42,595 nucleotides of DNA from the NCBI GenBank assembly GCA_900769885.1, contig CAAGIG010000027.1, positions 1-42,595 of the forward strand. Reading direction: 5' to 3'. Position 1 is the stretch's first letter, and each line of letters starts with the position of its first letter. Source of the DNA: Rikenellaceae bacterium (GTDB lineage: Bacteria > Bacteroidota > Bacteroidia > Bacteroidales > UBA932). This document shows positions 12,685 through 21,919 of this stretch, one piece after another. Position numbers and translations under genes: made by a program. The notes below the pieces were generated by a model, which had not been told where the DNA came from, ran no database searches, and was given only the letters and a program-made list of their open reading frames with translations.

Positions 12685-15600
12685 ATGCAAAGTAAAGGAG
12701 CTATTTCATTTGTGGCGATTCTGATTGCCCTAGCGTGTATCTTCCAGCTTTCATACACCGCCGTTTCATCGGTTTATGAAAACAGAGCTGAGGAATATGC
12801 TGAAGCAGCAGTAGCAGCCGAACAACTAAAACCCTCATTCGCAGAGGTATCGGATCTTGACAAGGCTTATTTCCTGGATTCGATTAGAAAAGACAGAAGT
12901 AGATATTATCTTGATTCAATCAGTACTGAGAAAGTATATCTTGGTAATACCTACAAAGAAGTAAAAGAGAAAGAGATCAATCTTGGTTTGGACTTGAAAG
13001 GCGGTATGAACGTTATGCTTCAAGTCGAATTGAGCGATCTAGTGAGAGCTTTGGCTGACAACAACACTTCAGCAGAATTCGAACAAGCTCTTGCATTGGC
13101 AAAAAAATATGAAGTTGAAAACAGAGAAGACTTCATCAGCGGTTTTGCTAAAGCTTGGGAAGAGGTGGCTCCAGGACAAAAACTTTCACAAATCTTCGGT
13201 ACATACGAAATGCGTGAGAGAATTACACCTGAAAGCACTAATGAAGAGGTTATTGAAGTGATCAAAGCTGAATCAGAAAGTGCAATTGCAAACTCATTCA
13301 ACGTTCTTCGTAACCGTATCGACCGTTTCGGTGTTGCTTCACCTAACATCCAACGTCTTGGAAACAGCGGCCGTATCCTTGTTGAACTTCCAGGTGTCAA
13401 AGAACCTGAACGTGTTCGTAAACTTCTTCAAGGAACAGCTTCTTTGGAATTCTGGACAACCTACGAAAATTCAGAAGTTTTCCAATATTTGAGCGAAGCT
13501 AACAGAGTTATCGCAGAGATGGAGAATGACGGAGTTGTTGTTGAAACCGAAGCTAAGGAAGTTGTAGAAGGTGATGACCTTGTAGCAGAACTTACAAGTG
13601 CTCAGGACTCTCTTTCAGCAGAAGAATTGAACTTCTCTAAAAACAATCCTTTGTTCTATGTTCTTCAACCTTCGACATACAATGGTCAATTGATGCCAGG
13701 TCCTGTAGTGGGTGTTGCTCACTATAAAGATACTGCAAAAATCAATTCTTGGTTGGCAATGCCTCAAATCAAGAACATCCTTCCTGCAGATATGGTTCCT
13801 ATGTGGACTGTTAAACCTGCTCAAGGTGATGCAAGCGGTTCATATTTTGAATTGGTAGCAATCAAAGTTAATACCCGTGATGGTAAAGCTCCTCTTGATG
13901 GTGGTGTTGTTACCGATGCACGTGTTGCTTACAACAATATGGGTGGCCAACCTGAAGTAAGTATGGCTATGAATGCTGAGGGTGCAAGAATCTGGTCTCG
14001 CCTTACAGCTGACAATATCGGAAAATCTATTGCAATCGTTCTTGACGGAATGGTTTATTCATTCCCTCGCGTAAATACCGAGATCACAGGCGGACAATCT
14101 TCAATCTCTGGTCAATTCACTATCGAAGAGGCTGAAGACTTGGCAAACGTACTTAAATCAGGTAAACTTCCTGCTCCCGCAACTATTATCCAGGAGCAAG
14201 TGGTTGGTCCTTCACTTGGTAGCGAGTCTATCAACGCAGGTATGATTTCATTCGTTTTGGCATTCTTCCTTGTACTTCTTTATATGATTTTCTTCTATAA
14301 AGGTGCAGGTGTGGTTGCTGACATCGCTTTGTTGTGCAACGTATTGTTCTTGTTTGGTGCTCTTGCTTCATTCGGAGCAGTATTGACATTGCCCGGTATC
14401 GCAGGTCTTGTATTGACTTTGGGTATGGCTGTGGATGCTAACGTAATTATCTACGAGCGTGTTAAAGAAGAACTTAGAGCAGGTAAGGCACTTCGTCTTG
14501 CTATCGCTGACGGTTACAAAAACGCTTATTCTGCAATTATTGACGGTAACTTGACCACAATCATCACCGGTATCATATTGTTCTTCTTCGGTTCAGGTCC
14601 TGTTCAAGGTTTTGCTACAACATTGGTAGTGGGTATCATCACTTCAATGGTAACTTCAATCTTCATTACCCGTTTGATTTTCGAAGCAAGACTATCTCGT
14701 GGCAAGAATATTACCTTCTACACCAATATGACCAAGAACTTCTTGGCTAACACCAACATCGACTTTATGAAGATGCGTAAGAAAGCATACGTTATTTCAG
14801 GAGTTATCCTTATCGGTCTTATCGTATGTATCTTCACAAAAGGTTTCACAATGGGTGTTGACTTCGCCGGTGGTAGAACCTATGTTGTAAGATTTGACAA
14901 ACCTGTAACTGCTGAACAAGTCAGAGAAGCTACAGTTGCTGAGTTCAATGAAACTGTTGAGGTAAAACAATTCGGTGGTGAAAGCCAAATGAAGATTACC
15001 ACAAAATACAAAATCAACGAGTCAGGTAACGAAATCGATGCTGAAATCGAAGGTAAATTGTACAATGCTTTGAAAGATATGTTTGCAACAGAACTTTCTA
15101 TTGCAGACTTCACCTCGACATTGGATAATCCTAATGGTATCATCTCTTCTGATAAAGTAGGACCTACAGTTGCTAAAGATATTCAAAGAGATGCTGTTAT
15201 CGCAGTTATTTTGGCTATCATTGCAATCTTCGGATATATCGCTATCAGATTCAAAGGCTGGAAATGGGGTCTTGGTGGTGCGTTGTCTACCGTACACGAT
15301 GCGATCTTTGTAATTGGTTTCTTCTCATTGTTCTCAGGAATCCTTCCTTTCAACCTTGACGTTGACCAAACCTTTATCGCTGCTGTGCTAACCATCATCG
15401 GTTACTCAATCAACGACAGCGTGGTTATCTTCGACCGTATCAGAGAGTACACAGTTCTATATCCTAAACGCGAATTGTATCAAAATATCAATGAGGCTCT
15501 AAACAGCACATTGGCTCGTACAATCAATACTTCAGGTTCAACTATCATCGTAATGCTTGCTATCGCAATCTTCGGTGGTGATGTTATCAGAGGTTTCGCA

Positions 15601-15711
15601 GTTGCATTGTTGGTTGGTATCCTTGTTGGTACTTACTCTTCAATCTTCATCGGTACTCCTATTATGTACGATTTGAACGAAAGAGCAGCTAAAAAAGCTT
15701 TGAAAAAATAA
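12685..15711 (+). CDS. secDF: Protein translocase SecDF, fused
   Basis: A 1008-residue fusion of SecD and SecF, the proton-driven accessory subunits that pull preproteins through SecYEG. The N-terminal membrane segment (8-28) is followed by a large periplasmic region with the SecD signature NLGLDLKGGMNVML (99-112) and the head domain LRNRIDRFGVASPNIQRLGN. Six SecD helices include LGMAVDANVIIYERVKEEL. The SecF half begins around residue 690 (GVDFAGGRTYVVRFDKP) and contains GYSINDSVVIFDRIRE. The long loop between the SecD domains (about 285-330) is lineage-specific and acidic. Fusion is usual for Bacteroidota. Codon choice is strongly biased, as expected for high expression. It is monocistronic, with its own promoter and terminator. 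Confidence 0.97.
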   Translation: MQSKGAISFVAILIALACIFQLSYTAVSSVYENRAEEYAEAAVAAEQLKPSFAEVSDLDKAYFLDSIRKDRSRYYLDSISTEKVYLGNTYKEVKEKEINLGLDLKGGMNVMLQVELSDLVRALADNNTSAEFEQALALAKKYEVENREDFISGFAKAWEEVAPGQKLSQIFGTYEMRERITPESTNEEVIEVIKAESESAIANSFNVLRNRIDRFGVASPNIQRLGNSGRILVELPGVKEPERVRKLLQGTASLEFWTTYENSEVFQYLSEANRVIAEMENDGVVVETEAKEVVEGDDLVAELTSAQDSLSAEELNFSKNNPLFYVLQPSTYNGQLMPGPVVGVAHYKDTAKINSWLAMPQIKNILPADMVPMWTVKPAQGDASGSYFELVAIKVNTRDGKAPLDGGVVTDARVAYNNMGGQPEVSMAMNAEGARIWSRLTADNIGKSIAIVLDGMVYSFPRVNTEITGGQSSISGQFTIEEAEDLANVLKSGKLPAPATIIQEQVVGPSLGSESINAGMISFVLAFFLVLLYMIFFYKGAGVVADIALLCNVLFLFGALASFGAVLTLPGIAGLVLTLGMAVDANVIIYERVKEELRAGKALRLAIADGYKNAYSAIIDGNLTTIITGIILFFFGSGPVQGFATTLVVGIITSMVTSIFITRLIFEARLSRGKNITFYTNMTKNFLANTNIDFMKMRKKAYVISGVILIGLIVCIFTKGFTMGVDFAGGRTYVVRFDKPVTAEQVREATVAEFNETVEVKQFGGESQMKITTKYKINESGNEIDAEIEGKLYNALKDMFATELSIADFTSTLDNPNGIISSDKVGPTVAKDIQRDAVIAVILAIIAIFGYIAIRFKGWKWGLGGALSTVHDAIFVIGFFSLFSGILPFNLDVDQTFIAAVLTIIGYSINDSVVIFDRIREYTVLYPKRELYQNINEALNSTLARTINTSGSTIIVMLAIAIFGGDVIRGFAVALLVGILVGTYSSIFIGTPIMYDLNERAAKKALKK

Positions 15712-15736
15712 TCTCCAAAAGAGATACTGATAATTC

Positions 15737-15773
15737 GGGGTGGTCAAAAATGATGTGACCGCCCCTTTTTTTT
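15737..15773 (+). terminator. Rho-independent terminator of secDF
   Basis: GGGGTGGTCA (15737-15746) pairs with TGACCGCCCC (one G-T pair), followed by eight T residues. Confidence 0.9.
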
Positions 15774-15786
15774 GGAATTAAATTGT

Positions 15787-15794
15787 TATCTTTG
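15787..15794 (+). promoter_or_regulatory. -7 box of tnaA
   Basis: TATCTTTG matches TAnnTTTG, 49 nt before the ATG at 15844. No leader peptide like enterobacterial TnaC is visible in the short 5' region. Confidence 0.6.
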
Positions 15795-15843
15795 AAAATT
15801 CAAATTAAAAAACTCAATTAATAACTAATAAATACTAACAATT

Positions 15844-17217
15844 ATGGAATTACCTTTCTCAGAATCTTGGAAAATCAAGATGGTAGAACCTATTCGTAAA
15901 AGTACACGTGAAGAGCGTGAAAAATGGATTAAAGAGGCTAACTATAACTTGTTCCAGCTAAAATCAGAGCAAGTTTACATTGACTGTCTTACCGACTCAG
16001 GTACAGGTGCAATGAGCGACCGCCAATGGGCAGCAATGATGATGGGTGATGAAAGTTATGCAGGTTCATCTTCATTCTTCCAACTAAAAGATACCATTAC
16101 AAATATTACCGGTTTTGAATATGTTATCCCTACTCACCAGGGTCGTGCTGCTGAGAACGTATTGTTCAGCCACTTGGTAAAAGCAGGTGCTGTGGTTCCC
16201 GGTAACTCTCACTTCGATACAACAAAAGGTCACATCGAGAGCCGTAAAGCTGTTGCTTTGGACTGTACAATTGATGAAGCTAAAGATACCCAATTGGAAA
16301 TCCCTTTCAAAGGAAACGTTGACCCTAAGAAATTGGAAGCAGCTCTTGCCCAATATAATGATATCGTTCCTTTCGTTATCGTAACCGTTACCAACAATAC
16401 CGCAGGTGGTCAGCCTGTATCAATGCAAAACCTACGCGAAGTTCGCGCTATCGCTGACAAATATGGTAAGAGAGTGATTTTCGACTCAGCACGTTTTGTT
16501 GAAAATGCTTACTTTATCCGTACTCGTGAAGAGGGTTATGCAGACAAGAGCATTAAAGAAATCTGTAGAGAAATGTTCGCTCTTGCAGACGGTATGACAA
16601 TGTCATCTAAGAAAGACGGTCTTGTAAATATGGGTGGTTTCATCGCTACACGTCACGAAGACTGGTACGAAGGAGCAAAGAAATATTGTATTCCTTTTGA
16701 AGGATATTTGACATACGGTGGTATGAATGGCCGTGATATGGCTGCTTTGGCTGTAGGTCTTGACGAAAACACCGAATTGGACAATATTGAAACCCGTATC
16801 AAACAAGTTCAATATTTGGCAGCCCGTCTTGATGAGTATGGTATCCCTTACCAACGTCCTGTAGGTGGTCACGCAATCTTCGTGGATGCTGACAGAGTCC
16901 TATCCAATATCCCTAAAGAAGAGTTCCCTGCTCAAACTTTGGCTATTGAGCTATATCTTGAAGCTGGTATCCGTGGTTGTGAAATCGGTTACATTTTGGC
17001 TGACCGTGACCCTGTAACCCGCGAAAACCGTTTCGGAGGACTTGACCTTCTTCGTCTATGTATTGCTCGTCGTGTATATACTAACAACCATATGGATGTT
17101 ATCGCTGCAGCATTGAAGAACGTTTATGACCGTCGTAACGAAATCAAACGTGGTGTAAAAATCGTTTGGGAGACCGAATTGATGCGTCACTTCACCGTTA
17201 AATTGGAAAGACTATAA
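15844..17217 (+). CDS. tnaA: Tryptophanase
   Basis: PLP enzyme that cleaves L-tryptophan to indole, pyruvate and ammonia. The 457-residue protein begins MELPFSESWKIKMVEPIRKS and has the beta-eliminating lyase signature ADGMTMSSKKDGLVNMGG, in which Lys257 is the likely Schiff-base lysine (second Lys of the pair). PTHQGRAAENVLFS (95-109) and FDSARFVENAYFI (213-225) form the cofactor pocket. To separate it from tyrosine phenol-lyase I used the segment IRGCEIGY: tryptophanases have Val-Glu-Ile-Gly here, phenol-lyases Met-Glu-Arg-Gly. The Ile favours tryptophanase, although Cys replaces Val. No tnaB permease is adjacent. Strong codon bias suggests high expression. Confidence 0.93.
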   Translation: MELPFSESWKIKMVEPIRKSTREEREKWIKEANYNLFQLKSEQVYIDCLTDSGTGAMSDRQWAAMMMGDESYAGSSSFFQLKDTITNITGFEYVIPTHQGRAAENVLFSHLVKAGAVVPGNSHFDTTKGHIESRKAVALDCTIDEAKDTQLEIPFKGNVDPKKLEAALAQYNDIVPFVIVTVTNNTAGGQPVSMQNLREVRAIADKYGKRVIFDSARFVENAYFIRTREEGYADKSIKEICREMFALADGMTMSSKKDGLVNMGGFIATRHEDWYEGAKKYCIPFEGYLTYGGMNGRDMAALAVGLDENTELDNIETRIKQVQYLAARLDEYGIPYQRPVGGHAIFVDADRVLSNIPKEEFPAQTLAIELYLEAGIRGCEIGYILADRDPVTRENRFGGLDLLRLCIARRVYTNNHMDVIAAALKNVYDRRNEIKRGVKIVWETELMRHFTVKLERL

Positions 17218-17242
17218 TACTTAAGTCTTTTATATAAAATCT

Positions 17243-17276
17243 AAGGTTCGGAAGTTTAATTCCGAGCCTTTTTTAT
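17243..17276 (+). terminator. Rho-independent terminator of tnaA
   Basis: AAGGTTCGGAA (17243-17253) pairs with TTCCGAGCCTT (17260-17270; one G-T), then TTTTATT. The stretch 17218-17537 (320 nt) otherwise holds only the promoter and small frame described next. Confidence 0.88.
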
Positions 17277-17320
17277 TCAGTGCAGGTGTGTAAAATATCA
17301 TTTATATTTCTCTTTAAGTA

Positions 17321-17351
17321 TTGCGTGTAATTAATCAAATTCTTATTTTTG
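17321..17351 (+). promoter_or_regulatory. Promoter upstream of the small ORF and lipoprotein
   Basis: TTG (17321-17323), 20 nt, then TATTTTTG (17344-17351), close to the Bacteroides -33/-7 pattern. Transcription would start near 17356, giving a leader of about 180 nt before the lipoprotein gene at 17538. Confidence 0.6.
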
Positions 17352-17404
17352 CAAAAAGGTAAAAAAATAAAGTTAAAAGACATAAATTGTTAAAATAGAC
17401 GATT

Positions 17405-17473
17405 ATGAAGCAGCTTTTTGTTAAATGTGTCGCTCTTAAACCTAAAGGATGTTTGTATTTATATAAATCATAG
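17405..17473 (+). CDS. Possible 22-codon leader or small protein
   Basis: An ATG at 17405 opens MKQLFVKCVALKPKGCLYLYKS, ending at TAG 17473. It lies about 50 nt downstream of a good promoter and 64 nt upstream of the lipoprotein gene, in an otherwise unexplained leader. The peptide is basic and hydrophobic with two Cys (8 and 16). There is no run of a single regulatory amino acid. It may be a leader peptide or a free small protein, or chance. Confidence 0.35.
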   Translation: MKQLFVKCVALKPKGCLYLYKS

Positions 17474-17537
17474 ATTGATAATAGCGGTAGTCGAAAAGCT
17501 TTAATAGAGTAGACATAACCTTTTATATATTACAACG

Positions 17538-18290
17538 ATGAAAAAGACGATAGTATTGATGACATTCATTATCTGTTTATGTAGCTGTGATTTAATGAAA
17601 AATGAAAAAGAAGGGAAGGGAACGGTGCGTCAAAGCAATGGATATATAGGTGCATATTTTTCTCCTAAATCATTGCAAATGAAAAAATTTTCAAATAGTG
17701 GTGGTGAAAGTTTTATTAATATTTACCAAGATGGATATGATTATTTTCCTGTAGGTGAAAGTGCTTATAAGAGGATAAGTGAGTATTATAATGATATCGG
17801 GTATGACACTACATTCCGATTTCTTCCTTACGTTAGTGATCCGGAAAAGTTTTTGTCAGATGAAATAGCTTCCATAAATATTGTCAGTACAGCAGAATAT
17901 AATGGTATCCCATCAGGGGAGAATCTTAATAATCAATTTTATCTCTATGCTATGAGTATGTATCCGTTTATCCAAAGTGGATATACTGATAAATTTGACT
18001 ATGCGTCAGAATATGCTCCAGGCATCTTTCTCGAAATGCAGCAGTCCGTTTTACGAGGTAGCAATAATCCTTCAGCATATCTTGGTTCTCCGATTTATGG
18101 AACAGTAGATGAGATTGATGTGGACTCTCTTAAAATTATAGGAGGTAGTACTTGGAATAGCAGATTGATGTTTCTGCTTCAGATGAAACAAATTCCTGTT
18201 AATCCGGAAGGTGAATTAATTGTCACTGTTGGTTTTAAGGATGGAAAGCAACTCGAGGCGCGAGGCCCTGTTTACGATTTGATAAACTAA
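17538..18290 (+). CDS. Hypothetical lipoprotein
   Basis: A 250-residue predicted lipoprotein I do not recognise. The signal MKKTIVLMTFIICLCSC ends in a lipobox with the lipidated Cys at 17, followed by DLMKNEKEGKG. The mature protein is rich in Tyr, Ser and Asn, with no clear domain (SFINIYQDGYDYFPVGESAY, IASINIVSTAEYNGIPSGE). The ending NPEGELIVTVGFKDGKQLEA looks like a terminal beta strand. Codon use is AT-rich, unlike tnaA and secDF upstream. It ends before an IS-like terminal sequence and a terminator, so it could belong to a recently acquired or rearranged spot. Confidence 0.65.
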   Translation: MKKTIVLMTFIICLCSCDLMKNEKEGKGTVRQSNGYIGAYFSPKSLQMKKFSNSGGESFINIYQDGYDYFPVGESAYKRISEYYNDIGYDTTFRFLPYVSDPEKFLSDEIASINIVSTAEYNGIPSGENLNNQFYLYAMSMYPFIQSGYTDKFDYASEYAPGIFLEMQQSVLRGSNNPSAYLGSPIYGTVDEIDVDSLKIIGGSTWNSRLMFLLQMKQIPVNPEGELIVTVGFKDGKQLEARGPVYDLIN

Positions 18291-18329
18291 GCGGCTAAGG
18301 TCTGGAACTAAAAAGAAAGAGTTCGGTTT

Positions 18330-18353
18330 TGATGTGACCCCCAAAAGTTGGAC
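18330..18353. mobile_element. Possible IS-end remnant (IS3-family, IS150-group-like)
   Basis: The stretch contains GTGACCCCCAAAAGTTGGAC, which resembles the terminal inverted repeats I associate with IS150-group IS3 elements (ending ...CCAAAAGTTGGAC). There is no transposase and no second end within the window, so at most a solo end remains. Recognition is from memory, not a search. Confidence 0.4.
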
Positions 18354-18390
18354 GGTTTAACATTATTAAGAGGCGGACTTTGATTGGAAT

Positions 18391-18425
18391 AGAGCTCGGT
18401 TCACTTCATTTGAACCGGGCTCTTT
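18391..18425. terminator. Bidirectional terminator between convergent genes
   Basis: AGAGCTCGGTTCA (18391-18403), a 7-nt loop, and TGAACCGGGCTCT (18411-18423): a 13-bp stem with one G-T, then TTTG. It separates the plus lipoprotein from the minus DUF2723 gene that stops at 18449. Confidence 0.8.
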
Positions 18426-18448
18426 GTATTCTAAGTCAATATCTTATT

Positions 18449-21400
18449 TTATTCTCCGAGGAAGGCGTTGAGCTGTGCGTTGTATTTCTCAGCAACTTCG
18501 GGAGCTACAGGGGTAATCATATCTACGGTATAGGTGTACAGATTATATGCGTTTTGCAAATCGTATGACGATATGATTGTTTCTCCGTAAGGGGTTCCAA
18601 AGAGTTTTAATGAAAGGAAGGTTTCATCAAGGAATCTTTGTGCCAAATCCACTGCTTTTTCACTCTGGTCACATTTGATATAAATCTCGATGGCTTGAAT
18701 AAGCATCATTTCTGAAACAGAGTAGAGGATTGAGGTATTTAGAGGGAAGTTCTTTTCAGGGAATGCCACTTGCATTTTGTCAAGAATCTCGACAGCTTTT
18801 TCTTTCTCACCGTCGTTAAACAATCCTATTGCGGTCTGAACAAAGAGGAATCGTTGGTTTTGAACTCCGTTGAATGTTGCAAGGTTCTGATAGTCAACGA
18901 AGAAATCTTTTGAGAAACTCTCCCAGCGATATTTGTTCATAATTTTGTCATACATTCCAAGAGCATCGATTTGACCTATTTCGCTCATTGTAGTTTTGCT
19001 CTTGATAGGGACAAGTTTGTATATATAACCGTCAAATTGAAGATAATTTTTAAGTCCGATGTTCAGTTCTCCACCTTGTATCACAAAGTAAATTGGACGG
19101 TCCCAATTGTAGTTTGCCAACATATCCAGAACCATCAGCTCGGGTTTTGTTAAATTGCTTTTACCGGCGGGGATATCCAGATACATTGTATCTACAATTT
19201 TGTCATAATCATCGGGTGAAACGATGCCATATTTTTTGACATTCTCAACATTTACAGGAAGTCGGAGTCTTCTGGATGCAAGGTATGATTCCTCTTCTCC
19301 GTAGTAATTCAGTTTGACATTAGGATTGTTGAACAGGTCAATTGCCTCTTTTACGGTAATAGGACGGCTGACTCTCTCAACGATGCGTGGCCATTCATTT
19401 GTACCATAAAGGTAGTTTTCCCTTTGTGTGGTAAATTTAATGGGCTCTGCTTCATATTGTTTCCATTGCATCTGGTCGATGTACCAGTCAATTCCGAGCA
19501 ATGAGGTGTTCATAACGCGTGCATCGGTTCTGACGCCTTCCACCTCCTGGATATACCATAGAGGGAATGTGTCGTTATCCCCGTGAGTTACGATTATGGC
19601 CTGCTCGTCGGCCGAAGCGAAATAGTTGTAAGCCATATCGCGGGCGGTGTAACGGTTGCTTCTGTCGTGGTCATCCCAACCCTCTGCTGCCATCAGTACA
19701 GGTACTCCGAGAAGGATTACGGAAGTAGCTGCTGCAATTGCAGAAGAGGAAACTTTAATCTTCTTTTTCTCCAGCATATTGCAGATAGCATCGTGGATGG
19801 CAAGTACCGCCAGTCCGATCCAGATGGTAAATACATAGAATGAGCCGGCATAGGCATAATCCCTTTCTCTGACTTGATAAGGTGGTTGGTTCAAATAGAT
19901 GATAATCGCCACACCGGTCAACAGGAACAATAGCATTGTCACCCACCAGTTTCTCTTGTCCTTAGAGAGTTGGAACATCAATCCGATGATACCCAAAAGC
20001 AAAGGCAACATATAATAGTGGTTCTTTGCTTTATTGTTGATGATGTAGTCAGGACCTTCACTTTGGTCTCCAAGTCTTATTTTATCCAGGAATCCGATAC
20101 CTGTTTCCCAGTTTCCTTTTAATGGGTCTCCGGGAGCCTCTCCGTGCAAATCGTTCTGGCGACCGGCAAAGTTCCACATAAAATATCTCACATACATCCA
20201 GTTGAACTGATAGTCAAAGAAGAATGCAAGGTTGTCGGCAAATGTCGGCATTTTGTGGTCGGAGCCTTGAATGACTTTCCCTCTGTTACCGGTATAGCTT
20301 TTGTAGAAATTGATGTGTCTTTCATCGCGGCTATGCATTCTGGGGAATAGCATTTTGCTGTCAGAGGGAAATATATAGTCAATGGGACCGGCTACTTTAT
20401 GGTATTTGTCCCCAAGATTTGTGTAGTATGTAGTCTCTTTGTAATCTGTTGGCAATGAGGCGAATGATGGGCCATAAATCAATGGTACACTACCATATTG
20501 CTCACGTCCGAGATATTTCACAAGTGCAAAAGGGTTGTTTGGCTGTCCTTCGTTGGTAGGGGTGTTGTTGACCGATCTGATAACCACTACTGCAAATGCA
20601 GAATAACCTATAACAATCATTGTAAAACAAAGGGCAATGGTGTTCCAGAGAGGTTTTTCGATTTTGCGAGTGTAGTAAATTGCAAAAAAGCAAAGTGCCA
20701 GAAGCAATAGTACAAAGAATGCTGCACCGCTGTTAAAAGGTAATCCGAAGGTATTTACAAACAACAAATCGAATGCTGCTGCACATTTAGGAAGGTAAGG
20801 GATAATTCCCCAAAGGATAAATCCGAGGATAACACCGGAAAGTGCAAGGACTTTGAAACTTTTCCAGGTGGTAATGACAGGGCTTTTCTTGTAATAGTAT
20901 ACAAAAGCGATGGCAGGGATTACCAGCAAGTTCAAAAGGTGAACTCCGATAGAAAGTCCCATCATAAAGGCAATCAGCACTATCCAGCGGTCGGCATACT
21001 CCCGGTCTGCCTCTTCTTCCCATTTCAGAATCATCCAGAATACTGCAGCTGTAAGGAGTGATGACATTGCATATACCTCTGCTTCAACTGCTGAGAACCA
21101 GAATGTGTCTGACCAGCAGTATGCAAGTGAACCGACTATACCGGATCCGATCAATGCGATGGCATTGCCTCTGTCAAGGTAGTTTTTGCCATTATTGTCA
21201 AAAATTCTTCTACCTAAATGTACGATGGTAAGGTATAGGAAGAAAATTGTAAATGCCGAGCACATTGCACTCATTATGTTTACAGCCATTGCTGCATTTT
21301 CTGCAGATGCAAACATTGTGAAAAAGCGTGCAATTAATTGGAATACAGGGTTTCCGGGTGCGTGTCCAACCTCCAGTTTGTAAGAGGATGCGATAAATTC

Positions 21401-21517
21401 TCCGCAGTCCCAGAAGCTGGCGGTAGGTTCAATTGTAAGCAAATAGGTGAGTGATGCTACAAATAGTACAGCGATTGCTGCAATACGGTTGAATAGTGTA
21501 AATTTATTCTGATTCAT
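18449..21517 (-). CDS. DUF2723 family membrane glycosyltransferase-like protein
   Basis: A 1022-residue polytopic membrane protein of the DUF2723 (GT117/TMEM260-like) family. The N-terminal DUF2723 region (about 10-200) has the conserved PTASFWDCGEFIASSYKLEVGHAPG segment, with acidic residues typical of GT-C enzymes in the first external loop. Roughly ten hydrophobic helices fill residues 1-590. A soluble C-terminal region follows from about 600 (THGDNDTFPLWYIQEVEGVRTD, NWDRPIYFVIQGGE) and ends in TPR-like helices. Relatives transfer sugars to proteins from lipid carriers; activity here is inferred. I start at the ATG at 21517 because it gives a leader of about 30 nt from the -7 box at 21553-21560, whereas the upstream in-frame codon at 21535 would leave very little. 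Confidence 0.88.
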   Translation of the reverse strand: MNQNKFTLFNRIAAIAVLFVASLTYLLTIEPTASFWDCGEFIASSYKLEVGHAPGNPVFQLIARFFTMFASAENAAMAVNIMSAMCSAFTIFFLYLTIVHLGRRIFDNNGKNYLDRGNAIALIGSGIVGSLAYCWSDTFWFSAVEAEVYAMSSLLTAAVFWMILKWEEEADREYADRWIVLIAFMMGLSIGVHLLNLLVIPAIAFVYYYKKSPVITTWKSFKVLALSGVILGFILWGIIPYLPKCAAAFDLLFVNTFGLPFNSGAAFFVLLLLALCFFAIYYTRKIEKPLWNTIALCFTMIVIGYSAFAVVVIRSVNNTPTNEGQPNNPFALVKYLGREQYGSVPLIYGPSFASLPTDYKETTYYTNLGDKYHKVAGPIDYIFPSDSKMLFPRMHSRDERHINFYKSYTGNRGKVIQGSDHKMPTFADNLAFFFDYQFNWMYVRYFMWNFAGRQNDLHGEAPGDPLKGNWETGIGFLDKIRLGDQSEGPDYIINNKAKNHYYMLPLLLGIIGLMFQLSKDKRNWWVTMLLFLLTGVAIIIYLNQPPYQVRERDYAYAGSFYVFTIWIGLAVLAIHDAICNMLEKKKIKVSSSAIAAATSVILLGVPVLMAAEGWDDHDRSNRYTARDMAYNYFASADEQAIIVTHGDNDTFPLWYIQEVEGVRTDARVMNTSLLGIDWYIDQMQWKQYEAEPIKFTTQRENYLYGTNEWPRIVERVSRPITVKEAIDLFNNPNVKLNYYGEEESYLASRRLRLPVNVENVKKYGIVSPDDYDKIVDTMYLDIPAGKSNLTKPELMVLDMLANYNWDRPIYFVIQGGELNIGLKNYLQFDGYIYKLVPIKSKTTMSEIGQIDALGMYDKIMNKYRWESFSKDFFVDYQNLATFNGVQNQRFLFVQTAIGLFNDGEKEKAVEILDKMQVAFPEKNFPLNTSILYSVSEMMLIQAIEIYIKCDQSEKAVDLAQRFLDETFLSLKLFGTPYGETIISSYDLQNAYNLYTYTVDMITPVAPEVAEKYNAQLNAFLGE

Positions 21518-21552
21518 TGTTCTCAATAGTATCAATATAGTCTGCGAATATA

Positions 21553-21560
21553 CAAATTTA
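21553..21560 (-). promoter_or_regulatory. -7 box of the DUF2723 gene
   Basis: On the minus strand TAAATTTG matches TAnnTTTG. It lies 12 nt from the oppositely oriented -7 box at 21573-21580, so the two divergent promoters interpenetrate. Confidence 0.6.
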
Positions 21561-21572
21561 ATTTTTTATACC

Positions 21573-21580
21573 TAACTTTG
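21573..21580 (+). promoter_or_regulatory. -7 box of the SUI1-DUF4271 transcript
   Basis: TAACTTTG matches TAnnTTTG, 21 nt before the ATG at 21602. Confidence 0.6.
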
Positions 21581-21601
21581 TAACCATTAAAGGATTGATA
21601 T

Positions 21602-21919
21602 ATGGGATTAGTATATTCTACAAATAAAGATTTTATGGAGAGTGCTTCCGCTGTTGAGAAGGTGGAAACATTGGAGCCCCAGAAACAGAAGCTGGTGGTG
21701 GCAATTGACAGAAGAAACAGGGGTGGCAAGCAGGTTACTCTTGTTAAAGGATTTGTCGGAAGTGATGATGATTTGACCGCTTTGTCCAAAACTTTGAAAA
21801 ACAAATGTGGTACAGGTGGCTCTGCAAAAGATGGTGAGATTATTATTCAGGGCGATTTCAGGGACAAAGTGCTTAATGTTTTAGTTTCATTGGGATATGG
21901 TGCAAAACGAGGTAACTGA
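21602..21919 (+). CDS. SUI1/eIF1-family translation factor (YciH-like)
   Basis: A 105-residue protein with the SUI1 fold from about residue 30: LVVAIDRRNRGGKQVTLVKGF, LSKTLKNKCGTGGSAKDGEIIIQGDFRDKVLNVLVSLGYGAKR. This matches bacterial YciH, which influences fidelity of start-site selection. The N-terminal 28 residues (STNKDFMESASAVEKVETLEPQ) are a lineage-specific extension. Its last 23 nt overlap the DUF4271 gene, so the two are translationally linked. Confidence 0.93.
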   Translation: MGLVYSTNKDFMESASAVEKVETLEPQKQKLVVAIDRRNRGGKQVTLVKGFVGSDDDLTALSKTLKNKCGTGGSAKDGEIIIQGDFRDKVLNVLVSLGYGAKRGN

